From Crossiella cryophila (GTDB lineage Bacteria > Actinomycetota > Actinomycetes > Mycobacteriales > Pseudonocardiaceae), in assembly GCF_014204915.1 (NCBI RefSeq), contig NZ_JACHMH010000001.1:5977501-6041500 (forward strand): 64,000 nt of DNA. The letters run 5' to 3'. The notes under the pieces were generated by a model, which was not told where the DNA came from, made no database searches, and worked only from the letters and a program-made list of their open reading frames with translations. Position 1 is the stretch's first letter; the number at the start of each line of letters is the position of its first letter. This document shows, in pieces, positions 32,671 through 41,300 of this stretch. The translations under genes were made by a program, and so were the position numbers.

Positions 32671-34494
32671 ATGACCTCGGCACGCAGGGTGCGCGGACTG
32701 CTCGGCGCGATGCTCGCCGGTGCGGTGATGGCCGCGCCCGCCATGCTCGCGGGAGCGCCCGCCGCCACCGCGCAGCAACCCGCGAGCAACGTCCTGCGGG
32801 TGGGCCTGTTGCAGGGCATCGACTCGCTCAACCCGTTCCTGGCCAGCCTGCAGTCCTCCACGGAGATCGGCAGGCTGATGTATGACTTCCTCACCTCCTA
32901 CAAGGTCGAGGACAACAGCCCCGGCGAGGCGCTGGCCAAGGAGTGGACCACCGCCCCGGACAAGCTGACCTGGACCTTCACCATCCGGGACAACGCGAAG
33001 TGGTCCGACGACGCGCCGATCACGGCCAAGGACGTCGCCTACACCTACAACCTGATGCTGCGCGACCCGATCGCGGCCACCGCCAACGGCAACTTCGTCG
33101 CCAACTTCGAGTCGGTGACCGCCTCGGCCGACGGCAAGCAGGTGGTGATCAAGACCAAGACACCGCAGGCCACCATGCTCGCCCTTGACGTGCCGATCGT
33201 GCCCGAGCACGTCTGGTCCAAGGTGAGCAACCTCAAGGACTTCACCAACGAGACCCAGCCGGTGGTCTCCAGCGGGCCGTTCACCCTGCTGGAACACAAG
33301 CCCGAGCAGCACGTGAAGCTCAAGGCCAACAAGAACTACTGGCGCGGCGCCCCCAAGATCGACGAGCTGCACTTCCTGTACTTCAAGAACAGCGACGCCG
33401 CCGTGCAGGCCCTGCGCAAGGGCGAGGTGGACCTGGTCAACCGGCTCACCGCGGCCCAGTACCAGTCGCTGCAGAGCGAGGCCACCGTCACGCTCAACAA
33501 GGCCAACGGCCGCCGCTTCTCCGAACTGGTGCTCAACCCCGGCGCGGCCACCAAGGCGGGCGCCCCCATCGGTGACGGCCACCCAGCGCTCAAGGACATC
33601 CGGGTCCGCCAGGCCATCGCCAAGGCCATCGACCCCAAGGCCCTGGTCGACCGGGTGCTGCAGGGCTTCGGCCAGGTCGGCGGCGGCTTCCTGCCCCCGG
33701 TCTACGCCGACTTCCACCTCACCCCCGAGGCCGCAGGCGCCAAGTTCGACCCGGGCGCGGCCAACACCGCCCTGGACGCCGCCGGCTATGCCAAGGGCGC
33801 CAACAACATCCGGGTCGGACCCGACGGCAAGGCGCTGACCTTCCGGCTCTACGCCCGCAACGACCGGCCCAACGACATCACCGGCGCGGAGTTCATCAAG
33901 AGCTGGCTGGCCGACATCGGCGTCGGCGTGGAACTGCAGACCATCTCCAGCAACCAGATGAACGAACGCACCACCGGCGGCCAGTACGACATCGCCTTCT
34001 CCGGCTGGGGCACCAACCCCGACCCGGACTTCATCCTCGGCCTGCACACCTGCGACCAGCGGCCCGGCCCGGACGGCAAGGGCGCCACCACGGACGCCTA
34101 CCTGTGCGACAAGACCTACGACGAGCTGTACAAGGCCCAGCTCAGCGAGTTCGACCGGGCCAAGCGCGGCGAACTGGTCAAGCGGATGCAGAAGGTCGCC
34201 GTCGATCAGGCCGCCAGCATCGTGCTCTACTACGAGAACGCGCTGGAGGCCTACCGCAGCGACAAGTTCGCCGCCTTCGCCCTCCAGCCCAGCACCGGCG
34301 GGGTCATCCGGGAGCAGAACGGCATGTGGGGCTACTACAGCGCCACCCCGGCGGGCGCGGCCACCGGCGACAGCGGATCCGGGAGCAACACCGGGCTGAT
34401 CATCGGCATCGTGGTCGCCGTGCTCGTGCTCGGCGGTGGCGCCGTGCTGCTGGTGACCCGCCGCCGCAAGGCCGGCGCCGACGACCGGGAGTGA
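32671..34494 (+). CDS. Peptide ABC transporter substrate-binding protein (family 5) with C-terminal membrane anchor
   Basis: A 607-aa extracellular peptide-binding protein. A signal peptide covers residues 1-33 and lacks a lipobox Cys, ending near APAATAQQ. The family 5 fold follows, with KLTWTFTIRDNAKWSDDAPI near 92-111, FTLLEHKPEQHVKLKANKNY near 206, and the late DIAFSGWGTNPDPDFIL block. Instead of a lipid anchor it ends in a single membrane helix (GLIIGIVVAVLVLGGGAVLL) and a basic tail RRRK. The start at 32671 follows GGAAGGGGAAG. It begins a five-gene operon with only 4 bp to the first permease. Confidence 0.92.
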   Translation: MTSARRVRGLLGAMLAGAVMAAPAMLAGAPAATAQQPASNVLRVGLLQGIDSLNPFLASLQSSTEIGRLMYDFLTSYKVEDNSPGEALAKEWTTAPDKLTWTFTIRDNAKWSDDAPITAKDVAYTYNLMLRDPIAATANGNFVANFESVTASADGKQVVIKTKTPQATMLALDVPIVPEHVWSKVSNLKDFTNETQPVVSSGPFTLLEHKPEQHVKLKANKNYWRGAPKIDELHFLYFKNSDAAVQALRKGEVDLVNRLTAAQYQSLQSEATVTLNKANGRRFSELVLNPGAATKAGAPIGDGHPALKDIRVRQAIAKAIDPKALVDRVLQGFGQVGGGFLPPVYADFHLTPEAAGAKFDPGAANTALDAAGYAKGANNIRVGPDGKALTFRLYARNDRPNDITGAEFIKSWLADIGVGVELQTISSNQMNERTTGGQYDIAFSGWGTNPDPDFILGLHTCDQRPGPDGKGATTDAYLCDKTYDELYKAQLSEFDRAKRGELVKRMQKVAVDQAASIVLYYENALEAYRSDKFAAFALQPSTGGVIREQNGMWGYYSATPAGAATGDSGSGSNTGLIIGIVVAVLVLGGGAVLLVTRRRKAGADDRE

Positions 34495-34498
34495 GTGC

Positions 34499-35524
34499 GT
34501 GAGCGACCTGCTCGCCCCGACCGAGCAGCCAGGACCCACCGCCCAGGAGACCAGGAGGTCCACCGGCACCGCGCGCTACCTGCTCGGCAAGCTCGGTGGC
34601 GCGCTGCTCAGCGTGTTCTTCGTGGCGGTGCTCGGGTTCCTGCTGTTCCGGGTCATCCCCGGCGACCCCGTGCAGACCATGACCCGCGGCCGCCCGGTCG
34701 GGGCCGAGCAGATCGCCCAGCTGCGCGCCGAATTCGGCCTGGACCGTCCACTGTGGATGCAGTTCCTGGACTACCTCGGCGGGCTGTTCCAGGGTGAGCT
34801 GGGCACCTCCTACACCTACCGGCGCCCGGTGGGGGAGCTGATCCTGGAACGCCTGGGGCCCACCGTGCTGCTGGTGGGCACCGGCACGCTGATCGCGGTG
34901 GTCATCGGGCTGAGCCTGGGCATCCGCAGCGCCTGGCGGCACGGCAGCCGCTTCGACCAGTTCTCCACCGGGATCTCGCTGACCCTGTGGTCGGTGCCGA
35001 CCTTCTGGCTGGGCCTGATCCTGATGATGGCCACCGGCAACGCCTTCCCGTCCCGGGGCATGCTCGATCCGTCCACACCGGATGAGTTCTTCCCGCAGGT
35101 GCTCGACATCGCCCACCACATGGTGCTGCCCTGCCTGACCTTCGTCGCGGTGGTCTTCGCCCAGTACCAGCTGGTGATGCGCTCGGCGCTGCTGGAGGAG
35201 ATGGGCGCGGACTACCTCAACACCGCGCGCGCCAAGGGATTGACCGACGACGCGGTCCGCCGCAAGCACGCCGTGCCGAACGCCATGCTGCCCACGGTGA
35301 CGCTGGTGTTCCTGCGGCTGGGCCTGGTCGTGCAGGGCGCGGTGACCGTGGAGACCGTGTTCTCCTGGCCAGGACTGGGACTGCTGCTCTACGACGGGCT
35401 CAGCGTGCCCGATCTGCCGCTGCTGCAAGGGGTGTTCACCGTGCTCGCCGGAACCGTGGTCGCCATGAACGTGGCCGCCGACCTGCTCTACCGGGTGCTC
35501 GACCCCAGGGTGCGTGCCTCATGA
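34499..35524 (+). CDS. Peptide ABC transporter permease (DppB-like)
   Basis: A 341-aa inner permease of a dipeptide/oligopeptide importer. About six membrane helices are present, the first at about 30-52 (LLSVFFVAVLGFLLFRVIPG). The conserved permease loop that docks the ATPases is near residue 235 (EEMGADYLNTARAKGLTDD). A cytosolic N-terminal extension of about 25 residues precedes the first helix. It starts with GTG 4 bp after the binding protein gene and overlaps the second permease by 4 bp (ATGA). Confidence 0.93.
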   Translation: MSDLLAPTEQPGPTAQETRRSTGTARYLLGKLGGALLSVFFVAVLGFLLFRVIPGDPVQTMTRGRPVGAEQIAQLRAEFGLDRPLWMQFLDYLGGLFQGELGTSYTYRRPVGELILERLGPTVLLVGTGTLIAVVIGLSLGIRSAWRHGSRFDQFSTGISLTLWSVPTFWLGLILMMATGNAFPSRGMLDPSTPDEFFPQVLDIAHHMVLPCLTFVAVVFAQYQLVMRSALLEEMGADYLNTARAKGLTDDAVRRKHAVPNAMLPTVTLVFLRLGLVVQGAVTVETVFSWPGLGLLLYDGLSVPDLPLLQGVFTVLAGTVVAMNVAADLLYRVLDPRVRAS

Positions 35525-36429
35525 GCGCCCCCCAGACCGCGCGCGCCCTGGCCTGGGCCCGCCGCCGCGAGGCCGCCGGTCGCGCCTGGCGGCAGTTCCG
35601 CACCGACCGCGGCGGCCTGGTCGGCCTGGCCGGGCTGGTCCTGTTCGCGTTGCTGGCCGTGGCCGCGCCGCTGTTCACCGACCCCGCCGACCTCGACGTC
35701 ACCAAGACCACCGGCCGCCCGTTGCAGGGGCCGGGCGGGGACTACCTGCTCGGCACCGACGAGACCGGCCGTTCGGTGCTGCTGCTGGTGCTCGGCGGGG
35801 CCCGGATCTCGCTGACCGTCGGCCTGGCCGCGGCGGTGCTGACCATGCTCATCGGCACCGTGGTCGGCCTGCTCGCCGGGCACTTCGGCGGCTGGGTGTC
35901 GGCGGTGCTGATGCGCTTCACCGACTTCTTCCTGGTGCTGCCCTCCCTGGTGCTGGCCATCGCGCTGAGCAGCGTGCTCGACCGCGGCCTGGTCACCATC
36001 GTCTTCGCCATCGGCCTGACCTCCTGGCCCAGCGCCGCCCGCCTGGTCCGCGCGCAGACCCTCGCGGTGGAGGCCAGGCCCTACATCGAACGCGCCCGCG
36101 CCCTCGGCGGCGGCCACACCCACCTGATCACCAAACACGTGCTGCCCTCCACCCTGCCGCTGGTCTTCGCCGACACCACGCTGCAGGTGGCCAGCGCGAT
36201 CGTGGCCGAGTCCACCCTGTCCTTCCTCGGCCTGGGCGATCCCACCCAGGTCACCTGGGGATCGATGCTGCGCAACGCGCTCAACAGCGGCGCGGTCTCC
36301 GCCGGGGCCTGGTGGTACGTGATCCCGCCCGGTATCGGCATCGTCCTGGTCGTGCTGGCCTTCACCCTGTGCGGGCGGGCCCTGGAAACCGTGCTCAACC
36401 CACGGCTGCGGACCTCGGGGGGACGCTGA
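35521..36429 (+). CDS. Peptide ABC transporter permease (DppC-like)
   Basis: A 302-aa second permease. The N-terminal cytosolic helix is followed by a membrane helix at about 35-58 (LVGLAGLVLFALLAVAAPLF), the periplasmic motif LLGTDETGRSVLLLVLGGAR typical of DppC (normally GTD-x-G-RD), and four to five further helices. The ATPase-docking loop is VEARPYIERARALGGGHTHL near 185. It overlaps the upstream permease by 4 bp, and the first ATPase gene follows 2 bp later, so all five genes are probably one transcript. Confidence 0.93.
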   Translation: MSAPQTARALAWARRREAAGRAWRQFRTDRGGLVGLAGLVLFALLAVAAPLFTDPADLDVTKTTGRPLQGPGGDYLLGTDETGRSVLLLVLGGARISLTVGLAAAVLTMLIGTVVGLLAGHFGGWVSAVLMRFTDFFLVLPSLVLAIALSSVLDRGLVTIVFAIGLTSWPSAARLVRAQTLAVEARPYIERARALGGGHTHLITKHVLPSTLPLVFADTTLQVASAIVAESTLSFLGLGDPTQVTWGSMLRNALNSGAVSAGAWWYVIPPGIGIVLVVLAFTLCGRALETVLNPRLRTSGGR

Positions 36430-36431
36430 CG

Positions 36432-37427
36432 ATGACCCTGCTCGAACTCCGCGACCTCACCATCACCTACACCTCCGCCCGCGGCCCGGTACCCGCCGTG
36501 CGCGGGGTGAACCTGTCCCTGGACGCGGGCCAGACCCTCGGCATGGCGGGGGAGTCCGGCTGCGGGAAGTCCACCGTGGCCATGTCCATCCTGCGGCTGC
36601 TGCCGCGCAGCACCACCATCGGCGGGCAGATCCTCCTGGACGGGGAGGACGTCACCGGCATGTCCTGGGGACGGCTGCGCGCGGTCCGCTGGGCCGCCGC
36701 CTCGGTGGTGTTCCAGGGCGCGATGCACGCGCTCAACCCGGTGCGGCGCATCGGCGAGCAGATCGCCGAACCCATCCTGCTGCACAACGGCGCCGGCGCC
36801 GCCTCCAGCCGACAGTCCGATGTGGACAGAGCGGTCGCCGAACTCCTGGAACGCGTCGGACTGCCCGCCCGGCACGCCCGCGCCTACCCGCACGAACTCT
36901 CCGGCGGGCAGAAACAACGCGTGATGATCGCCCTCGCGCTGGCCTGCTCCCCGCGCCTGGTCATCGCCGACGAACCCACCACCGCGCTGGATGTCATGGT
37001 GCAGGCCCAGGTCCTGGACCTGCTGGCCGAACTGGTCGCCGAACGCGGCATCGGCCTGATGATGATCAGCCACGACCTGTCCGTGCTCGCCCAGACCTGC
37101 CAGCGCCTGGCCGTGATGTACGCCGGCCGCATCGTCGAACTCGGCCCCTCCCACCAGGTCACCACCGCCCCCGTGCACCCCTACAGCGCGGCGCTCTCAG
37201 CCGCCTTCCCCACCGTCGGCGACCCCGCCTCCCGGATGGCCCCGCGCGGCCTGCCCGGCGACCCACCCGACCCGGCCGACCTGCCCGGCGGCTGCCCGTT
37301 CCACCCCAGATGCGGTGTCTCCCAACCGGAATGCGCCACCCAGGACCTCCAGCTGCGGCCCGCCGGACCCGAACACACCGCCGCCTGCGTGCACGCCCAC
37401 GTCCCCGCCCAGGAGGCCGCCCGATGA
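36432..37427 (+). CDS. Peptide ABC transporter ATP-binding protein (DppD-like)
   Basis: A 331-aa ABC ATPase. Walker A is GESGCGKST near residue 40, the signature is ELSGGQKQRVMIALALA near 155, Walker B is RLVIADEPTTALDVM near 177, and the switch His is in MMISHDLSVLAQT. The C-terminal oligopeptide-transporter extension has the Cys cluster GGCPFHPRCGVSQPEC characteristic of DppD/OppD. The inner ATG at 36432 is the true start; longer open frames run antisense-like through the upstream permease. It overlaps the next ATPase gene by 4 bp. Confidence 0.93.
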   Translation: MTLLELRDLTITYTSARGPVPAVRGVNLSLDAGQTLGMAGESGCGKSTVAMSILRLLPRSTTIGGQILLDGEDVTGMSWGRLRAVRWAAASVVFQGAMHALNPVRRIGEQIAEPILLHNGAGAASSRQSDVDRAVAELLERVGLPARHARAYPHELSGGQKQRVMIALALACSPRLVIADEPTTALDVMVQAQVLDLLAELVAERGIGLMMISHDLSVLAQTCQRLAVMYAGRIVELGPSHQVTTAPVHPYSAALSAAFPTVGDPASRMAPRGLPGDPPDPADLPGGCPFHPRCGVSQPECATQDLQLRPAGPEHTAACVHAHVPAQEAAR

Positions 37428-38386
37428 GCCCGCTGCTGCGCGCCGAGGACCTCGCGGTGCACTTCCGCTCCCGCAACGGCGCCACCGCCCGCGCCGTGGA
37501 CGGGGTCAACCTCACCGTCAACGCGGGCGAGATCACCGCCCTGGTCGGCGAATCCGGCTGCGGCAAAACAACTTTGGCCCGCACCCTGCTCGGCCTGGAA
37601 CGCCCCACCCGCGGCCAGGTCAGCTTCGAAGGCCGGCCGCTGCCCTACTCCACCAAGGGTTTGCGCGCCTACCGCCGCCAGGTCCAGCTCATCCTGCAGG
37701 ACCCCACCGGCGCGCTCAACCCGCGCCAGACCGTCTACGAGGCCGTCGCCGAGGGCCTGCGCATCCACCGCACCCCCGGCAACGAGGCCGACCAGGTCGC
37801 CGACGCCCTCTCCCGTGCGGGCCTGCGCCCACCCGAACGGTTCTTCCGGACCTTCCCGCACGAACTCTCCGGCGGCCAGCGCCAGCGCGTGGTCATCGCG
37901 GGCGCCCTCGCCCTGCACCCCCGCCTGCTCATCGCGGACGAACCCGTCGCCTCCCTGGACGCCTCCGTCCGCGGCGAGATCCTGGCCCTGCTGCTCAAAC
38001 TCCGCGCCGACCTCGACCTCGCGGCCCTGGTCGTCACCCACGACCTGGGCCTGGCCTGGAACATCGCCGACCGGGTCGCGGTGATGTACCTGGGCCGGAT
38101 CGTGGAGGTGGGCCCGGTCGAACAGGTCCTCACCCACCCCCAGCACCCCTACACCCAGGCCCTGCTCTCCGTGCTCGGCGAGACACCCACGGTGCTCACC
38201 GGCGAGGCCCCCGACCCCACCAGGGTCCCCGGCGGCTGCCGCTTCCACCCCCGATGCCCAGCCCTGGCCACCGGCATCGCCGACCCGGTGGCCGAGTCCT
38301 GCCGCCGCCGCGACCTGCCCATCCTGACCGGAGCCACCGACATCGAGGTCGCCTGCCACCTGGCCACCGCCCCCGTGCGCGGCTGA
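37424..38386 (+). CDS. Peptide ABC transporter ATP-binding protein (DppF-like)
   Basis: A 320-aa second ABC ATPase completing the importer. Walker A is GESGCGKTT near residue 44, the Q-loop is ILQDPTGALNPRQ, the signature is ELSGGQRQRVVIAGALA near 147, and Walker B is RLLIADEPVASLDAS. The oligopeptide C-terminal extension has GGCRFHPRCPALATG and a further Cys pair. It is translationally coupled to the first ATPase (ATGA overlap). The operon order of binding protein, two permeases and two ATPases is complete, so uptake should be functional. Confidence 0.93.
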   Translation: MSPLLRAEDLAVHFRSRNGATARAVDGVNLTVNAGEITALVGESGCGKTTLARTLLGLERPTRGQVSFEGRPLPYSTKGLRAYRRQVQLILQDPTGALNPRQTVYEAVAEGLRIHRTPGNEADQVADALSRAGLRPPERFFRTFPHELSGGQRQRVVIAGALALHPRLLIADEPVASLDASVRGEILALLLKLRADLDLAALVVTHDLGLAWNIADRVAVMYLGRIVEVGPVEQVLTHPQHPYTQALLSVLGETPTVLTGEAPDPTRVPGGCRFHPRCPALATGIADPVAESCRRRDLPILTGATDIEVACHLATAPVRG

Positions 38387-38412
38387 GAACCTGGTCAGGG
38401 CATTCTGAACCC

Positions 38413-38781
38413 GTGCCACCGGAACCCGCCATCCCCGTCGAGCTAGTCCAGCACGCGCTGCGCGCCATGCGCGCCGGCACCTACCGCGTCGACACCACCC
38501 CCGGCGGGGTGACGGTGAGCCTGGTGATGGCGGTCAGCCCCGCAGGCCGCCGCAACGCCGCCGAACGCCTCACCCGCTCCCTGGCCGAGTACAACCTCAC
38601 CCTGGACGCCCCCGACCCGGTCACCGCCCTCACCGAGCGCGTCACCGGCCTGCGCGTCATCCCCACCCCAGTCGACCCCGCCCCAACCGACCCGACCTTG
38701 GCCGACCCCAACCTGGCCGACCCCGCCTCAGTCGACCCTACCCCGACTGACCCAACCCCGGCCGGCCCTGCCGATGCCTGA
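38413..38781 (+). CDS. Hypothetical protein with degenerate (P)xxADP repeats
   Basis: A 122-aa protein of unknown family. Residues 1-85 are a small alpha/beta region (VELVQHALRAMRAGTYRVDT, GGVTVSLVMAVSPAGRRNAA). The last 37 residues are imperfect 5-residue repeats of the type P-T-x-x-D, encoded by imperfect 15-bp DNA repeats. The GTG start at 38413 lies 26 bp after the transporter operon. There is no clear ribosome site, so the start is uncertain. A pentapeptide-repeat gene follows 8 bp later. Confidence 0.5.
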   Translation: MPPEPAIPVELVQHALRAMRAGTYRVDTTPGGVTVSLVMAVSPAGRRNAAERLTRSLAEYNLTLDAPDPVTALTERVTGLRVIPTPVDPAPTDPTLADPNLADPASVDPTPTDPTPAGPADA

Positions 38782-38789
38782 GCGCCCCC

Positions 38790-39407
38790 ATGCCTGAGCG
38801 CCCCCGCCGTGCCCAGCCCCCGGCCGCCGACACCACCATCCACAACCGGGACTGGGACATCGAGCAGGACCTCGACGGCCAGACCTTCACCAGGGTCGCC
38901 TTCCACGACGTCGACCTGTCCGAGATGTCCAGTCGTCAGGCGAACTTCCTCGACTGCACCTTCCGGCAGTGCCGCCTCAACGCCGCCACCCACACCGGCA
39001 CGGCCTTCCTGAACTGCACCTTCACCCGCAGCCGCTTCTTCGACACCACCTTCGTCGACTGCAAACTCACCGGCAGCACCTTCGAGCACTGCACCTTCGA
39101 GCTGCTCAAGGTCACCGGCGGCGACTGGTCCTACACCGCCCTGCCCGGCGCCAACCTCAGCCGAGCCACCTTCACCGGCACCCGCCTGCACGAGGCCAAC
39201 CTCACCGCCGCCCGCCTCACCGGCGCCACCCTGCACCGAGTCGACCTCACCAACGCCCAACTCCACCGGATCGACCTCACCCAGGCCGACCTCCGCGGCA
39301 CAGACCTGTCGGCCCTGGACCCCCGCGCCGCCGAACTCGAAGGCGCCGTGATCGACCCGGAACAAGCCCTGGTCATCGTCACGGCGCTGGGCCTGCGCGT
39401 CGGCTAA
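38790..39407 (+). CDS. Pentapeptide-repeat protein
   Basis: A 205-aa right-handed beta-helix protein. Pentapeptide units with a central Leu/Phe run from about residue 30 to 185 (FTRVAFHDVDLSEMSSRQAN, FLDCTFRQCRLNAATHTG, ANLSRATFTGTRLHEANL, TNAQLHRIDLTQADLRGTD). About 25-28 units are present, the size of McbG/Qnr/MfpA proteins that mimic DNA and protect gyrase. Nothing in the sequence proves a gyrase target. It follows the hypothetical gene after 8 bp, and a 49-codon ORF follows 24 bp later. Confidence 0.85.
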   Translation: MPERPRRAQPPAADTTIHNRDWDIEQDLDGQTFTRVAFHDVDLSEMSSRQANFLDCTFRQCRLNAATHTGTAFLNCTFTRSRFFDTTFVDCKLTGSTFEHCTFELLKVTGGDWSYTALPGANLSRATFTGTRLHEANLTAARLTGATLHRVDLTNAQLHRIDLTQADLRGTDLSALDPRAAELEGAVIDPEQALVIVTALGLRVG

Positions 39408-39431
39408 CCTCGAAAGAAAAGGGGTGAGTCC

Positions 39432-39581
39432 ATGACCGAGCACAAGCCAGAACCCAAGTTCGCCAAACTCCCCGACCGCATCCCCCTGTCGGAAACCAGC
39501 CCCACCAAGGACACCAGCCAGGCCCCCGACTTCGACGGCGGCAAAACCGAACGCGACATCGCCCTCCAGTACCCCGTCTGA
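39432..39581 (+). CDS. Small 49-aa peptide of unknown role
   Basis: A 49-codon ORF with an AAGGGGTGAG ribosome site 24 bp after the pentapeptide-repeat gene. The peptide is hydrophilic, Pro/Asp/Lys-rich, has no Cys and no hydrophobic stretch, begins MTEHKPEPKFAKLPDRIPL and ends RDIALQYPV. Codon use is as GC3-rich as in its neighbours. It could be a regulatory peptide or a RiPP precursor, but no maturation enzyme is adjacent. It is too short for confident family assignment. Confidence 0.5.
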   Translation: MTEHKPEPKFAKLPDRIPLSETSPTKDTSQAPDFDGGKTERDIALQYPV

Positions 39582-40000
39582 CCCCAACCTCCGCAGCCAC
39601 GCGGCCTGCCACCCGATCCCCACACCGCCGCGCCGCGCCGTTCTGCGCCGCGACTGATCCGCGCCGCCCACACCACCGCCGCGCCGCTCTACGCTGCCCC
39701 GCGCCGCATCGCGCTGCCGACACCACCCGATCCACCCACCGCGCCGTCGCCCTCTCGCGCCGAGCCGTTGTTCCCCTCTGCCCAAGGCATGGGAGCCTCC
39801 TCCCCAGCCCCAGCCCCAGCCCCAGCCCGCGCCCGGCCCCAGCCCGCGCCCGGCCCACGCGACCTCAGCCCGGCCCGGCCCCCTCCACCTCAGCCAAACG
39901 CCGGCGGCGGCCCTGGCCGCCGTCCCGCCCAACCGCACGGCGATACGACCTCCCCAAAACCAAGTGCCCCGACCAGTCCCCACCAACTAGCTTCCCCGCC
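39582..40000. other. Gene-free low-complexity stretch
   Basis: No supported gene in 419 bp. It holds C-rich tandem CCCCAG-type repeats around 39800-39850. The TAGCTT at 39988-39993 lies 7 nt before the next ATG and is its probable -10 element. Confidence 0.6.
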
Positions 40001-40993
40001 ATGAAAGACCGGCCGCCGGACCTGGACGACCACACCCTGCACCAGGCCCTGCACGCCTGGAACATCACCGCCGTCACCCTCACCCACGCCCCCGTCGGCT
40101 TCGGCGACCACCACTGGACCGTCACCGACCAGCACACCCGCCGCTGGTTCATCACCGTCGCGGACCTCACCGCCAAACCCCACTGCGGCCCCACTCCCGC
40201 CACGGCCTGGCACGGCCTCCGCCAAGCCATGACCACCTCTGCCACCCTCCCCCTGGACTTCGTCGCCGCCCCGGTGTCCACTCCCGAGGGCGAGACCCTC
40301 CGCCGCCTCGGCCCGCACTACGCCCTGAGCGTCTTCCCATTCCTGGACGGCACCACCGGCCACTTCGGCGACCCCGTCACCCGCCCCGACCGCACGGCCA
40401 CCCTCACCCTGCTGGCCCACCTCCACCGCACCAAACCCCCAGCCGCCACCCCGATCTGCCAGCCGGCGCTACCGTCCCGCGCCTACCTCACCGCGGCCCT
40501 GACCTCCCTGCGCACCCTCTGGACCGGCGGCCCCTTCGCCGAACCCGCCCGCGCCCTGACCGCCCAGCACGCCACCGGCCTCCACCACCGCCTGGCCGAG
40601 TTCGATCGCAGAGCCGCCACTCCGCATGGCACCCCGGTGATCACCCATGGCGAACCCCACCCCGGCAACCTGATGCGTCTGGAAAACCGCCACATCCTGC
40701 TCGACTGGGACACCGTCGGCCTGGCCGCCCCCGAACGCGACCTCTGGCTGGTCGCCCAGGACGACCAGGACCTGGCCCACTACACCGAGATCAGCGGCCG
40801 CCCGGTCGATCACTCGGCACTGGAGCTGTACCGCCTGCGCTGGGCCCTCGACGACATGGCGGCTTTCCTGCACTGGTTCCGCTCCCCACACACCCGAACC
40901 CCGGACACCGAACAAGCCTGGACCGGCTTCACGGAAACCCTGTCCGCGCTCACGGGCACCACGATGGGCACGGATCCCACCGCAGCGCCATGA
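40001..40993 (+). CDS. APH-fold phosphotransferase (spectinomycin-phosphotransferase-like)
   Basis: A 330-aa aminoglycoside-phosphotransferase-fold kinase. The catalytic loop is VITHGEPHPGNLMR near residues 210-223, where His-Gly-Glu replaces the more common His-Gly-Asp, so the catalytic acid may be altered. The metal-binding loop is HILLDWDTVGLAAPERDLWL near 230-249. Overall layout resembles APH(9)/spectinomycin-phosphotransferase and related small-molecule kinases. The ATG lies 7 nt after a TAGCTT element, consistent with a leaderless mRNA. The substrate cannot be told from sequence; resistance is only one option. Confidence 0.78.
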   Translation: MKDRPPDLDDHTLHQALHAWNITAVTLTHAPVGFGDHHWTVTDQHTRRWFITVADLTAKPHCGPTPATAWHGLRQAMTTSATLPLDFVAAPVSTPEGETLRRLGPHYALSVFPFLDGTTGHFGDPVTRPDRTATLTLLAHLHRTKPPAATPICQPALPSRAYLTAALTSLRTLWTGGPFAEPARALTAQHATGLHHRLAEFDRRAATPHGTPVITHGEPHPGNLMRLENRHILLDWDTVGLAAPERDLWLVAQDDQDLAHYTEISGRPVDHSALELYRLRWALDDMAAFLHWFRSPHTRTPDTEQAWTGFTETLSALTGTTMGTDPTAAP

Positions 40994-41300
40994 TCGGCAA
41001 GTCGAGCACCGAGTGAAGCCCGTCGAGCCAGGCCAATGACACGACGCCAAGCACGCGTCCCGCACCGCATGCCCGCACGGCACCGCACCGCACGATCCGC
41101 ATCGCCCGGCCCAGCCCGGCCAGGCACGGCACGGCACGCGAGCGTCCTCGGCCGGGCGACACAGGCTCCGGGTGGGCGACCTCGTCCTTCCCTCACTCCC
41201 ACCCGGGTCCCCAGCGAGTGATCGAACTCCCTGGCGCCCTCGCGTTCCCGGCATGGCATTCGAGCCCGCCCAGCACCTCGGCTGGCTAGTGTGGGTGATC
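40994..41300. other. Gene-free stretch with GCAC-rich simple sequence
   Basis: No supported gene in 307 bp. The sequence is rich in CACGGCACCGCACCGCA-type simple repeats around 41075-41140. A TAGTGT hexamer at 41287-41292 is the probable -10 of the next gene. Confidence 0.55.

Noticed and set aside
32593-34569. 658-aa minus-strand open frame
   Set aside because: Antisense to the peptide-binding protein; composition is Gly/Val/His-rich with no domain.
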